DNA from: a virus
Length of the DNA stretch: 64,000 nt
IMG/VR virus record: IMGVR_UViG_3300028831_000484
Location: 1-64,000 of that record
Reading direction: 5' to 3' (one strand)
The notes beneath the pieces were generated by a model, which saw nothing but the letters and a program-made list of their open reading frames with translations, was not told the origin of the DNA and ran no database searches. Shown here piece by piece: positions 25,224 through 33,414 of the stretch (position 1 is the stretch's first letter; each line of letters starts with the position of its first letter). A program made the translations under genes and the position numbers.

Positions 25224-26410
25224 CAATACTCCCACAGTGCCGCAGTTTGCTCATCCGCTGCCGCTCCAGCAGCAGCTCCAGCTCCGCCGTAACTACCATA
25301 GCTCCCAACGCTTGGTGTATCGGCAAATGATGTAGAGCCAGTTGCTCCGCCCTCCCAAGCCGATGGATCCTTGCCAATAGCTCCCTCCGCTGCCGCTTTC
25401 GCCGCCGCACTGCTATACCCACCATATTGACTGGATGGCGTGAACAGTCCCTTCGCCCAAGCATTAGCCAAGTCACCTCCGGCGCGTCCGGTTGTTGCCG
25501 ACAGGATTTGCCATGGAGAAGTTTTAACGCCGGGCGTTGGCAATGGCGTAACCTGAAACGGATTTTGGCCAGTCCTGAAAAACTGGAACGGTTGCAACCT
25601 GCGATTGAACGCCGTGTTGACCTGTTCGGCTGGTTGCTCCTGAAGGTTTAAAATGTTCTGAGCCTGCGCCGTTGGCAGGTTCAGCGATCCTAACTTCAAG
25701 TTACGACCAGACGCTTGGATGCCTTGCACTTCCTGCGCATTGGCCAAGTTCGCGCCAGCCACGTCCATCGCGTTTTGACCAAGGATGCCCCTTGTAGCAT
25801 CCAACTGTATGCGCTGATTGGCCAATGAGTCTCCGGTGTAACCACGGCGCGCTTGAATCGCCCTTGTATCGTTGAGGATCTTTTGAAGGGCTTCCAACCC
25901 CGATTCCTTGCGCGCACCGGCCAGCGCCAGCCGCGCATCTGCAACCGGCCCGGCTTCCGCCAGTGCCTGGTTCGTCAACGTGTTGTCGTAGATCCCGCGC
26001 ACCACATCGCCGCCCGCCTCCGCCGTTGGAAGGTAAGCGTTGACGACTGCTTGTGCGCGAGCGGCCTGTTCCTCCGGCGTCCCGAGAACGTTGCCCGTCG
26101 CCGTAAATGTTCTCCCCGCCTCGTCTGCAATTGCGCGCTCCTGATCGCCAAAATAATAAGGAAGGAACGCGGATTCCCGGCCGACCACGTCACTTGGCAC
26201 CTGCACGGCGCCAACGCGAGACGGCAACGCCGCGCCACGGGAAGCCAGTTGAAATAACAGGTTGGCCTGACGATCCTGCAACGCAGACTTTCTCTGACGT
26301 TCGGAGGCTTTATCCTGCGCTGCGGATCCCAGAACTGCGGCAAGCGTACCCGAAAGCACCGTGCCCAGCATTGGCAACACCGCGAAACCAGCTAGTAGTT
26401 CCAATATCAT
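25223..26410 (-). CDS. Internal virion / ejection protein with N-terminal membrane segment
   Basis: A 395-residue protein. Residues 1-32 are hydrophobic (LLAGFAVLPMLGTVLSG), followed by long alanine- and glutamine-rich helices and a Gly/Ala/Ser/Tyr-rich C-terminus. This composition is common in podovirus ejection proteins. The neighbouring genes are also of virion type and coupled by ATGA or TGATG overlaps. Specific function unknown. Confidence 0.55.
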   Translation of the reverse strand: MILELLAGFAVLPMLGTVLSGTLAAVLGSAAQDKASERQRKSALQDRQANLLFQLASRGAALPSRVGAVQVPSDVVGRESAFLPYYFGDQERAIADEAGRTFTATGNVLGTPEEQAARAQAVVNAYLPTAEAGGDVVRGIYDNTLTNQALAEAGPVADARLALAGARKESGLEALQKILNDTRAIQARRGYTGDSLANQRIQLDATRGILGQNAMDVAGANLANAQEVQGIQASGRNLKLGSLNLPTAQAQNILNLQEQPAEQVNTAFNRRLQPFQFFRTGQNPFQVTPLPTPGVKTSPWQILSATTGRAGGDLANAWAKGLFTPSSQYGGYSSAAAKAAAEGAIGKDPSAWEGGATGSTSFADTPSVGSYGSYGGAGAAAGAAADEQTAALWEY

Positions 26411-26802
26411 TTCAGGATTAGTTTTCTCCCAGTCGGCGGTTCTTCAATGGGAACACGAGTCAAACCATCCTTCGATGCGGGCTTGGTAGTTACTGGGGCC
26501 GGAGCGGGCGGAGGGCCGGGCGTCTCTGCTAACTCCTGAAGTCCCTTCAGGAACTTCATTAACGCGGTCTCCTGCTGTTCCTTTGTGGGGCCATGGGGCA
26601 GCGGTTTCCAGTGATCGGGTGGCGGGTCGTAAGGATTCGCAGGATCATAAACGAAGTCTGTATGGTCCGAGGTGTACGGATGAACCCCCGCGTACCCATC
26701 CAACGGGCCACAAGTCCCAGCGCCAATCGCGCCACCGATGCCGGGATCGCCAAACACCGATGGGTATTGTTGGATAGCCAGTGGTTGAAAAAGGTTGCTC
26801 AT
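26407..26802 (-). CDS. Pro-rich hypothetical virion-region protein
   Basis: A 131-residue protein with an aromatic/Pro-rich N-terminus (FQPLAIQQYPSVFGDP, YDPANPYDPPPDHW), a short helix and a Pro/Lys tail. I do not recognise a family. I chose ATG 26802, which overlaps the end of the acetyltransferase gene. Position suggests a minor structural or assembly protein. Confidence 0.5.
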   Translation of the reverse strand: MSNLFQPLAIQQYPSVFGDPGIGGAIGAGTCGPLDGYAGVHPYTSDHTDFVYDPANPYDPPPDHWKPLPHGPTKEQQETALMKFLKGLQELAETPGPPPAPAPVTTKPASKDGLTRVPIEEPPTGRKLILK

Positions 26803-27200
26803 AACTCTTTCATGTAGTGGTGCTCGATACATTTGTAACCGCACCGTTCATAAAACGCACCCAGCTTTTCCGGCTGCAACGACATCAGGTGCGTCATCCC
26901 AACGAACTTTGCGCCTCGCTGCCGGGCGTGCCGTTCAAACGCTTCCAACAATGCCAACCCGTAACCCCTGTGCTCCGGCAACACGTACCACAACAACTCT
27001 GTAGCCACCGATTGACCGGTGAAGAAGTCCGGCGCAATTGCGTAACCAAGCGCACCAAGGATATTGCCTTCATCATCGAATACCCCGAGGATTGCACCAT
27101 CCGCGTGCGTGATGAGCCGTTCCCATTGATTGCAAAAGTGCGCCTTGTTGAACTTGCCGGGCAAGTTCCCTTCTGCGAAAAACCGTTCCCCGCCTTCCAC
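26799..27200 (-). CDS. GNAT-family N-acetyltransferase
   Basis: Motif A of the GNAT fold is clear: ELLWYVLPEHRGYGLALLEAFE, the acetyl-CoA pyrophosphate loop, and FYERCGYKCIE near the C-terminus. It would transfer an acetyl group to an amine; the target is unknown. The only conventional start in frame is GTG 27200, but conserved-looking N-terminal residues (IIIRALNVWELEACVEGG) are encoded up to 27242, so the real start may be a near-cognate ATA, ATC or ATT codon with an AAAGG site upstream. It overlaps the next gene by four bases. Confidence 0.85.
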   Translation of the reverse strand: MEGGERFFAEGNLPGKFNKAHFCNQWERLITHADGAILGVFDDEGNILGALGYAIAPDFFTGQSVATELLWYVLPEHRGYGLALLEAFERHARQRGAKFVGMTHLMSLQPEKLGAFYERCGYKCIEHHYMKEL

Positions 27201-27238
27201 ACAGGCTTCGAGTTCCCATACGTTAAGAGCGCGAATGA

Positions 27239-27781
27239 TTATGCTGACGGCCTTTCCCTGTATTGTTTGATGGCGATCTCGTGCGTCTCATCAATTGCGT
27301 CACCCTGCCAGTCCAGCTCCACGGACTTCGGCTCGCCGTTCAGCCAGTTTTGAACTACCAGGAATGCCCCGCCTCGCGGACCAACGGAAAAGCTGTGAGG
27401 CGCACCCGGTGGAATGCGCCACATCATACCGTTCGTGTTAACGGTGCCATCCTCCCGTTCAACAAGCATGGTCTCATCAACCACGGTTTTGCCGTGAATA
27501 CACACGTTCAAATCGCCGGAGATGTAAACGCCAATGCCGTCAACGTGCGGATGGGAATGCTCGCCTACAACCATACCGGGTGCGCAAATCCAAAGTTGCA
27601 CCTGAAAGGGAGCCTGCCGGAACAGGACAATCCCCGTCGCGTCCCCCACCTTGGAGAGGCCATCGTATAACGAGCGCGGCACCCCAAAGCCAGGTTGATG
27701 AACGTACCATGTGGCAAAAGCCATGAGCGGGTCGTAGGCCGGTGCAGATACGGGCGTTGCTTGTTTCGGTTTATCGCTCAT
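27239..27781 (-). CDS. Cupin-fold protein
   Basis: A 180-residue protein with cupin motif 1 (EHSHPHVDGIGVYISGDL) and motif 2 (IPPGAPHSFSVGPRG), giving the usual His/Glu metal ligands. Phage cupins near fibre genes may be sugar- or oxygenase-like modifiers, but the substrate cannot be read. It is coupled to the fibre gene upstream (stop/start overlap 27778-27781) and followed by the acetyltransferase. Confidence 0.75.
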   Translation of the reverse strand: MSDKPKQATPVSAPAYDPLMAFATWYVHQPGFGVPRSLYDGLSKVGDATGIVLFRQAPFQVQLWICAPGMVVGEHSHPHVDGIGVYISGDLNVCIHGKTVVDETMLVEREDGTVNTNGMMWRIPPGAPHSFSVGPRGGAFLVVQNWLNGEPKSVELDWQGDAIDETHEIAIKQYRERPSA

Positions 27782-28902
27782 ACAACCCTTGTGGCAGAAA
27801 CTGCCAGGTCAAAATCTTGGGACAAATCCGTGAGGTTCAGGGTAGCGTGCGTCAGGGTATCGCGTCGAAGAATGGCCCCAACGTTCTCAATCAGCATGTC
27901 CAGCTCCGTGCTGGTCGTTAACGGAATGAACACGTCGTACACGTCGGCGCTGTAAAAAATTGCACGTAAGTCAACACGGTCACCAACCGCGTATTCATGG
28001 GCTATTCCAGAGGCGTTGCCCTTGTTCACCAGCCACCACTGCACAGAGTCAGGTAATCCGCCAAGCCCATGGGTCAACGCTGCGGCCAGCTTTGAAGTCG
28101 TTGATGTTGGGATGGCGATGCCGGTGCTCCGATAAATCAAAGTTGTTCCAGCCGACACCGGGTTGGCTACTAGCCAGTACGTGCCATCGTAGGTTAACTC
28201 GTAGATTCCACCATTTACCAGCTCCCCGCCCACCAGCGCTGCCCCGGAATACTTCCGGACTTCAGCAAAACCGAGGTCAATGGCCGGGTCCGTGACCGCA
28301 ATCTTCAAACGTGGAACACCGGTATTGGTGGCGCTGAGCTTAACCAAGACCGTATAACCAGCGTAGTACGTCTCCGGCACTTCAAAGCCCTGAGAGGCCA
28401 AGGAGGCAACCGTGGCCGTGTAGTCGTTGCCGGAGTTGGAAGCCGCCGCGTAGTTAACCTGTGAGTTTGAACCAGGATTCAAAAGAAGGAAGGAGGCGCT
28501 GACTGGATCGTACACCAGGGCCGCAATCCCAGGCTTCAAATCCCCGGAAACCAAAGCCAACCCGCCGGTTTTTTTAATGCCCGTGGCCGAAAACGAATTG
28601 ATGGCAATGGTCGCCGGTCCTGTGTTGGCCACGTCAACCTTGATGAGGATTACACGACCGGCAAAATCAGTGATGGCGCCGAACGTACCGGCAATTGAAA
28701 TTGCGTAGGCGTCTGTGCCAGATGCAGTTGTTGCGTACGGAACCTTTTGATCCCTCACGCTGCCGTCAGCGTTAATGGACACGTCCAGCCGGGTCTCCAA
28801 GCCGTTGACGAAGTTTTCGATTGTTGTAAGGTTGCCGTCCCCCTCTGCTGGAGTTAATCTCGATCCCTTGATCAATCTCTTTGTCAATGTGCCAATTGGC
28901 AT
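27778..28902 (-). CDS. Tail fibre / baseplate-type protein
   Basis: A 374-residue beta-rich protein. The N-terminal part (TPAEGDGNLTTIENFVNGLE) resembles fibre attachment segments. The centre has repeated strands (GPATIAINSFSATGIKKTGG, VNYAAASNSGNDYTATVA) and the C-terminal region resembles a phage fibre tip. It probably binds the host receptor or supports the fibre that does. An HNH gene separates it from dyad element E. Confidence 0.7.
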   Translation of the reverse strand: MPIGTLTKRLIKGSRLTPAEGDGNLTTIENFVNGLETRLDVSINADGSVRDQKVPYATTASGTDAYAISIAGTFGAITDFAGRVILIKVDVANTGPATIAINSFSATGIKKTGGLALVSGDLKPGIAALVYDPVSASFLLLNPGSNSQVNYAAASNSGNDYTATVASLASQGFEVPETYYAGYTVLVKLSATNTGVPRLKIAVTDPAIDLGFAEVRKYSGAALVGGELVNGGIYELTYDGTYWLVANPVSAGTTLIYRSTGIAIPTSTTSKLAAALTHGLGGLPDSVQWWLVNKGNASGIAHEYAVGDRVDLRAIFYSADVYDVFIPLTTSTELDMLIENVGAILRRDTLTHATLNLTDLSQDFDLAVSATRVV

Positions 28903-28914
28903 GATCTTGTTTCC

Positions 28915-29571
28915 TTATTTTGGGTTCGGAATCAATTGTTTCTTCGGAGTAAAAAACGCCGACTCAGCACCCCAGCCGTAATTCAACCGGTCCCGCACGA
29001 TGGCTGTGGATACACCGAACTTCTCAGAGAGTGCAGCGAGGCATCCTGTGACCCCACGCACAGTCACGATGCGATTGTTGCGCTTGTTTCGGTTTTGTTC
29101 CTTAGTCGTCGCCCAGCGACAGTTCCCAGGCTCGTAATCCTTGTTATTGTCGATTCGTTCAATCGTCATGCCTTGCGGCTTCTCTCCCATGTCGGCGAGA
29201 AAGTTTTCAAAATTTAGCCAGCGTTCACAAACCGCAATGCCCCGCCCGCCGTAAATCGGAAAGTGATGATCTTTAGGATTAAAACAGCGCGCCTTGATGT
29301 GCGCCCAGCAAATGTATGTTCTGGTTGGCTTCCCCCTCGGCGAGTGCCCGTGCGTCACTTCAGCTAGGGTATCCCGCAAGAAGCATCCACACGATTTCGT
29401 GTCCCCGGTGCGTAATTCTTGGTTGCACACCAGAACCACGGCACCGCAGTCGCACACGCACTTTGAACGCGTGCGGTAATTCCTCCCAGGATTAGTGCGA
29501 ATCGACTGCGCGTCATCAACAACTAAAAGCCTCCCGAATCTTTTCCCGATGAGACAGATTTTGACAGGCAT
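28915..29571 (-). CDS. HNH homing endonuclease with N-terminal zinc-binding module
   Basis: A 218-residue protein. The N-terminal module is of the type GKRFGRLLVVDDA, CVCDCGAVV, TKSCGCF (likely zinc-binding). The HNH core follows: YICWAHIKARCFNPK, YGGRGIAVCERW, IERIDNNKDYEPGNCRWAT. The C-terminus has an HTH-like segment (LSEKFGVSTAIVRDRL). It lies between dyad E and the fibre gene, so it was probably inserted downstream of a pre-existing regulatory element. Confidence 0.85.
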   Translation of the reverse strand: MPVKICLIGKRFGRLLVVDDAQSIRTNPGRNYRTRSKCVCDCGAVVLVCNQELRTGDTKSCGCFLRDTLAEVTHGHSPRGKPTRTYICWAHIKARCFNPKDHHFPIYGGRGIAVCERWLNFENFLADMGEKPQGMTIERIDNNKDYEPGNCRWATTKEQNRNKRNNRIVTVRGVTGCLAALSEKFGVSTAIVRDRLNYGWGAESAFFTPKKQLIPNPK

Positions 29572-29577
29572 ACGCGT

Positions 29578-29601
29578 TGTTCCCCTAAAATTAGGTTGAC
29601 A
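29578..29601. promoter_or_regulatory. Dyad element E (TGTTCCCCTAA / TTAGGTTGACA)
   Basis: A 24-base imperfect dyad in the 64-base gap between a - strand HNH gene and the lone + strand gene at 29636. It matches the family seen near 13300, 41475, 48048 and 59168. On the + strand it ends in TTGACA, so it could include a -35 element, but no good -10 was found at the right distance. Confidence 0.45.
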
Positions 29602-29635
29602 TTTAAACCTCCACACCCTCATCGTCAACAACGAA

Positions 29636-29971
29636 ATGTCACTGTGGGCCAGCAAAGCCGACTTAAACGAAACCGAACGGATCCTCAAGTCATCCATTCA
29701 CAACGCAAGGGACACCATTATGGAAGCAATCACCTCATTCGCAAACCGCGTCAACACTGCCTTCGATAAGTTGGGAACGGCCGTCGATGGCGTTGCCTCA
29801 GACGTGGATTTCCTGAAACAACAAATCGCCACGCTGCAAAATTCACCGGGAACCCTTTCGGTGGAAGACCAAGCCACGCTGGACGCCATCCAATCCCGTG
29901 CGGAAACGTTGTCCGACAAGGTGGACGCGCTGGACAAGGCCACCGAACAGCCCCCGGTGCCAACTTCGTAA
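29636..29971 (+). CDS. Lone + strand coiled-coil protein (moron-like)
   Basis: A 111-residue helical protein with heptad-like patterning (MEAITSFANRVNTAFDKL, LKQQIATLQN, ETLSDKVDALD). Small proteins of this type are common near phage fibre genes. It is the only gene besides HNH genes on the + strand inside the late region, and it has its own terminator at 29986-30016, the organisation of a moron. Function unknown. Confidence 0.65.
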   Translation: MSLWASKADLNETERILKSSIHNARDTIMEAITSFANRVNTAFDKLGTAVDGVASDVDFLKQQIATLQNSPGTLSVEDQATLDAIQSRAETLSDKVDALDKATEQPPVPTS

Positions 29972-29985
29972 GCTGGCTTTCCTTT

Positions 29986-30016
29986 AAAGCCGGGGATACA
30001 CCATCCCCGGCTTTTT
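29986..30016 (+). terminator. Rho-independent terminator
   Basis: AAAGCCGGGGAT, a 5-base loop, then ATCCCCGGCTTTTT. The 12-bp stem with a T-run ends transcription of the + strand gene at 29636. The A-run on the other side would let it act on - strand transcripts after the gene at 30016 as well. Confidence 0.85.
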
Positions 30017-30555
30017 CATTGCCTGCATGTCACCGCCCACGCAAATCTCGTGGCCGGGATCCCACCCTGCGTAGTGATTTTAACCCCGACTTCAACTCCC
30101 GGCAAAATCAGAATTGCGTGTGTCGTGTTCGTGCCGCGCATCTCGGTAGCACCAGCAACACTTGTTTTTAAACCCGTTGGCAATCCGTTCGTCATCAATT
30201 CCAGGGTGTTGGTATGAAGCGAGCCGGGCGGAACACTGCATACGAAATACAAATTCGTGAAAGCCGTGGCCACGGTGATGATGTTGGCTGTGACCGTAGA
30301 AGAGTAAACGGTCTGGTTGTTTGGCCCGATGTTCCATAGCGGCCAGTATGTCGTGCTGCCTGCTGCCGGTGTATTGTTCCCGGTGTTGGCCCCTTGCGTG
30401 ATACCAAAGGACAACACGGCGCCATTCGTATTCCAAAAGGATTTAAACCCATCTGTGACGAGCGCTGCGCCAAGAACTGGCGGGCCTTGCGGATCAGACT
30501 GCGCGTTCATGCAAAGGGGCAGCACCAGAAACAGCAAAAGAAATATCGTTCTCAT
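30016..30555 (-). CDS. Secreted beta-rich protein
   Basis: A 179-residue protein with a clear signal peptide (MRTIFLLLFLVLPLCMNAQ). The mature part is rich in Thr, Asn and Gly with predicted strands (TVTANIITVATAFTNLYFVC). I recognise no family. It is coupled to the upstream secreted fibre-like gene by an ATGA overlap. The stop overlaps the terminator at 29986-30016. Confidence 0.6.
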   Translation of the reverse strand: MRTIFLLLFLVLPLCMNAQSDPQGPPVLGAALVTDGFKSFWNTNGAVLSFGITQGANTGNNTPAAGSTTYWPLWNIGPNNQTVYSSTVTANIITVATAFTNLYFVCSVPPGSLHTNTLELMTNGLPTGLKTSVAGATEMRGTNTTHAILILPGVEVGVKITTQGGIPATRFAWAVTCRQ

Positions 30556-32795
30556 TTTAACAACCAATTCGCTGACAAGATCGTCACGCTTGCCCCAACG
30601 CCGCTGAGATCGTTGAAAGAATACACTTCGTTCGGTCCCACATCAGGGATGACCATTTGCAGCGTGACCGTAGCAGTCAAACCGAATTGAACGTTATTCG
30701 TAAAACACCGGCCAGAGGTGCTGTTTGTCCAGTACCACGCCGGGTCGCCGGTCGCAGCATCGGCGTATTTTATGGACAACTCAATGTCGGCTCTCGCACC
30801 AAGATCGTTTGTTCCACTCTTCCCAATCGTCACAGCATGAAGGTTGGCCGGGGCAACAACCGTAATCGGAGCTGTATTACTTGGCATGTGGACGTAGCTC
30901 TGATTCGTCAAGCTATTCGGAACAGTGACGCTATGGTTGGTGTTAATCTGAAGGTCCGCAGACGTTCCATTCGCGCCCAATGCCAGCGGCCTTGCTGTGC
31001 CGTTTGAACTTCCCTTCTGAGCGCGCAGGAAGAACCAAGATTGTGCGCCGTCATAACCGTATTCCATCCATTCGGCGTTGGTCATTCCACTGACAGTAAT
31101 CGTGCCTGTCGAGGTGCCAAAAATGCGGTTGGTGACAGCCTTTGTCGCTGAATTGGCGTTGTAGATATCGAAGACGCCGCTGATGTCTCTGATTAGCGTA
31201 ATGTCGTCATTGACGAGGCCGTTTCCTCCAAACAAAGGAACCGTTCCGAGATGCATTCCGGTTGAGTTTATGCGAACAAACTCAAAACCATTGCAGGAAA
31301 TTCCGACTGCATTTGCAGCCGACCTAAACAGCCCCGTCCCACCCCCATCATCATCTGCCGTCCAGCCGATTGCCGGGAACGACGCGCTGCCGGATTGGAA
31401 CGTCACGTTGCCCACGCCGTTGGTATTGATGAGGATGTTTGCGTTCGTCCCGATGCCGATGGCCAAGGGCTGGTTGGTGGCGTTGAGGATGCCGGTCTGA
31501 TTGGTGTTGCTCCGCAGGAAATACCAGTTGAACGTGTTGTCGTAGCCGAGTTCCAGAAAGTGGGCGTTGGTGGGGTTGATAACACTGTTGAATCTTCCGA
31601 ATCCGTAAATGCGATTTGTCACAGCGTCGTCCACCCAGCCGGACGCGCCGCCTCCTCTAGCCATGTGGATGACACCGGAGCCGGGACCGTAAATCGCCGC
31701 TCCAGGCGTGTTGCCGATAACGCTGTTCCAGCTGATGCCGTAAGTGTTGAGGAGCTGCAACCCACTACCACCAACTGACGTGAATGCCGCCCTCTCCGTT
31801 CCATTTACAGCAAAGTCAATTTCCGGCGTGCTGGCGCTCGCGATAAAGTACAGCCCGGTATTGTCCTGGTTCGTGCCTCCGACGGCGACCTGCGAAACGG
31901 AGCCGTTGGGAAGCCTCAGTACACCATTGCTCTTAATCGTCGCCTGCACGTTGCCGTTGGTGTCCTTGACCTCGAACAGGTTCGTCACCATGCCGGTGAT
32001 TCCTTGCACGGTGATCGGCACTGCCGTAATCGCTCCCGTCGTGTTCGTCGCGTTGATCAGCGTCGTGTTCGTCCCGCGACCGCTCTGGTTGTCGATTTTG
32101 TTGGTCAACCCGTTGATCGTGGTCGTGTACACCGCGTTGCTAACCGTCATGCCGAACGCCACGCAGGCATTGCTCACTGCCGCGTCGGCTGCGATGTAAG
32201 CGGTGACAAGCGCGTTGCTCGTCGTGGTATCAAATGATACCATCGTTGAATACAGTAGGTTACTCAAAGACACCGAAAACGCAGCCAAGTCGTTGCTGAC
32301 ACTGAGCATGTTGGCCGTAAGGAGAAGGTCCAAAGAGTTGGAAGCTGTCAGCGTGAATAACGTCGATGCCGAGTAAACCCCGTTCGAAGTCGTCGTGTCC
32401 CGAGCTGTCAATAAAGCCACCAACGCATTCGAAACCACCAAGTCCCCGGAAACGATCTCCGCTTCCAATGAGTTGGAAGCAGTCATAGTAAATGCGATTG
32501 CGCCATTGCTCACTGCGTTATCGCCGGTCACCATCAACGTAGCCAATCCGTTGGAGCTAATGTTAACGTAGGAGATGGTTGCAAGACCATTTGTTGACGA
32601 GCCTCCCGCCGAAATACGAATGCCCCATGAACCAACGGACAGCGTGATGTTTGTCCCGGCAACGAAGTTGTTTGTTCCGAAGAACGTGGTTGGGGAAGTA
32701 ACCTTACCAGCCGTGTTGACCGTTACGGTTCTGACTTGTCCAAACGCCGGTAAAACAAGAAGGAAGAGGAGGGCAATCCTGCCCAGAAAGTTCAT
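30552..32795 (-). CDS. Fibre-like protein with Sec signal peptide
   Basis: A 747-residue protein. It starts with a signal peptide (MNFLGRIALLFLLVLPAFG), followed by a repetitive helical/stalk region with about 17-residue periods built on Ser-Asn (AVSNGAIAF, TASNSLEAEI, VVSNALVALL) and then a beta-rich, Asn/Gly/Thr-rich region like phage fibre shafts. Virion fibres normally lack signal peptides, so export to the envelope or surface is predicted. Its neighbour at 30016 is also secreted. Role unknown; adhesin or surface-exclusion function is possible. Confidence 0.6.
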   Translation of the reverse strand: MNFLGRIALLFLLVLPAFGQVRTVTVNTAGKVTSPTTFFGTNNFVAGTNITLSVGSWGIRISAGGSSTNGLATISYVNISSNGLATLMVTGDNAVSNGAIAFTMTASNSLEAEIVSGDLVVSNALVALLTARDTTTSNGVYSASTLFTLTASNSLDLLLTANMLSVSNDLAAFSVSLSNLLYSTMVSFDTTTSNALVTAYIAADAAVSNACVAFGMTVSNAVYTTTINGLTNKIDNQSGRGTNTTLINATNTTGAITAVPITVQGITGMVTNLFEVKDTNGNVQATIKSNGVLRLPNGSVSQVAVGGTNQDNTGLYFIASASTPEIDFAVNGTERAAFTSVGGSGLQLLNTYGISWNSVIGNTPGAAIYGPGSGVIHMARGGGASGWVDDAVTNRIYGFGRFNSVINPTNAHFLELGYDNTFNWYFLRSNTNQTGILNATNQPLAIGIGTNANILINTNGVGNVTFQSGSASFPAIGWTADDDGGGTGLFRSAANAVGISCNGFEFVRINSTGMHLGTVPLFGGNGLVNDDITLIRDISGVFDIYNANSATKAVTNRIFGTSTGTITVSGMTNAEWMEYGYDGAQSWFFLRAQKGSSNGTARPLALGANGTSADLQINTNHSVTVPNSLTNQSYVHMPSNTAPITVVAPANLHAVTIGKSGTNDLGARADIELSIKYADAATGDPAWYWTNSTSGRCFTNNVQFGLTATVTLQMVIPDVGPNEVYSFNDLSGVGASVTILSANWLLK

Positions 32796-33226
32796 GTCGT
32801 TGCATCTCCAATGTTGAATTGTTCCATGCCTGCACCACCTACAATCGTGATTCTATGCCACTTACCGGTGTCAGCGTTCTGCACTTCAAGTACGTTGTTT
32901 ATCAAACGCACCCGTGACCCGTTGAGACCAGTCACGTAATCCGGCGTCGTTGCTTCGGTTGGCGTTGCCGCTGGCGTCGTGGTGGTTGTCGTTGTGCTGG
33001 AGCTTTGAGCCGATAAGTCGGAAACGGCCACGGAGACAGAAGTAAACCGTTTGCGCAGCGCATCCTTCAACTTCATCCAATTGTCCCTGGCTTCCTTCAA
33101 CCAATCATCCAGATGCGGGAATCGTTCCAACACCTCCGGTGGAAGCTGCGGGTACAGTTCATCGGGCAGATCCTCAACCCCCGGCGAGACCTTTGACGGC
33201 GGCGCGGTTTTCCTAGTAATCGCCAT
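32792..33226 (-). CDS. Hypothetical virion-region protein
   Basis: A 144-residue protein: a Pro-rich N-terminus, a helix (HLDDWLKEARDNWMKLKDAL), a Ser/Thr-rich linker with a run of seven threonines near residue 80, and a C-terminal beta region (GSRVRLINNVLEVQNADTG). It looks like an adapter or fibre-associated protein. Coupled to the next gene by an ATGA overlap. Confidence 0.5.
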   Translation of the reverse strand: MAITRKTAPPSKVSPGVEDLPDELYPQLPPEVLERFPHLDDWLKEARDNWMKLKDALRKRFTSVSVAVSDLSAQSSSTTTTTTTPAATPTEATTPDYVTGLNGSRVRLINNVLEVQNADTGKWHRITIVGGAGMEQFNIGDATT

Positions 33227-33354
33227 TAAAACAAATGACTACCCGCGAAGAAGGCAAGGCCAGCCGCAATCCACGAAACGCCGCCAATTTGTCCAACCCC
33301 ACATGCGGCCAGAACGAACATGACAATCGACGTGATGATGAGTGCTTTTTTCAT
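33226..33354 (-). CDS. Small membrane protein or lipoprotein (42 residues)
   Basis: A short gene from ATG at 33354 to TAA at 33226-33228. Its first residues (MKKALIITSIVMFVLAACG) form a signal/anchor with a lipobox-like VLAAC, followed by a second hydrophobic stretch. The stop overlaps the start of the next gene (TAATG), which supports it being real. Function unknown; it may be a minor lysis or envelope protein. Confidence 0.5.
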   Translation of the reverse strand: MKKALIITSIVMFVLAACGVGQIGGVSWIAAGLAFFAGSHLF

Positions 33355-33414
33355 AAGTTATGATTGACCGGCGCCTTTTATGTTGCTATAAAAACCAACA
33401 TTCCACCTGCAATT

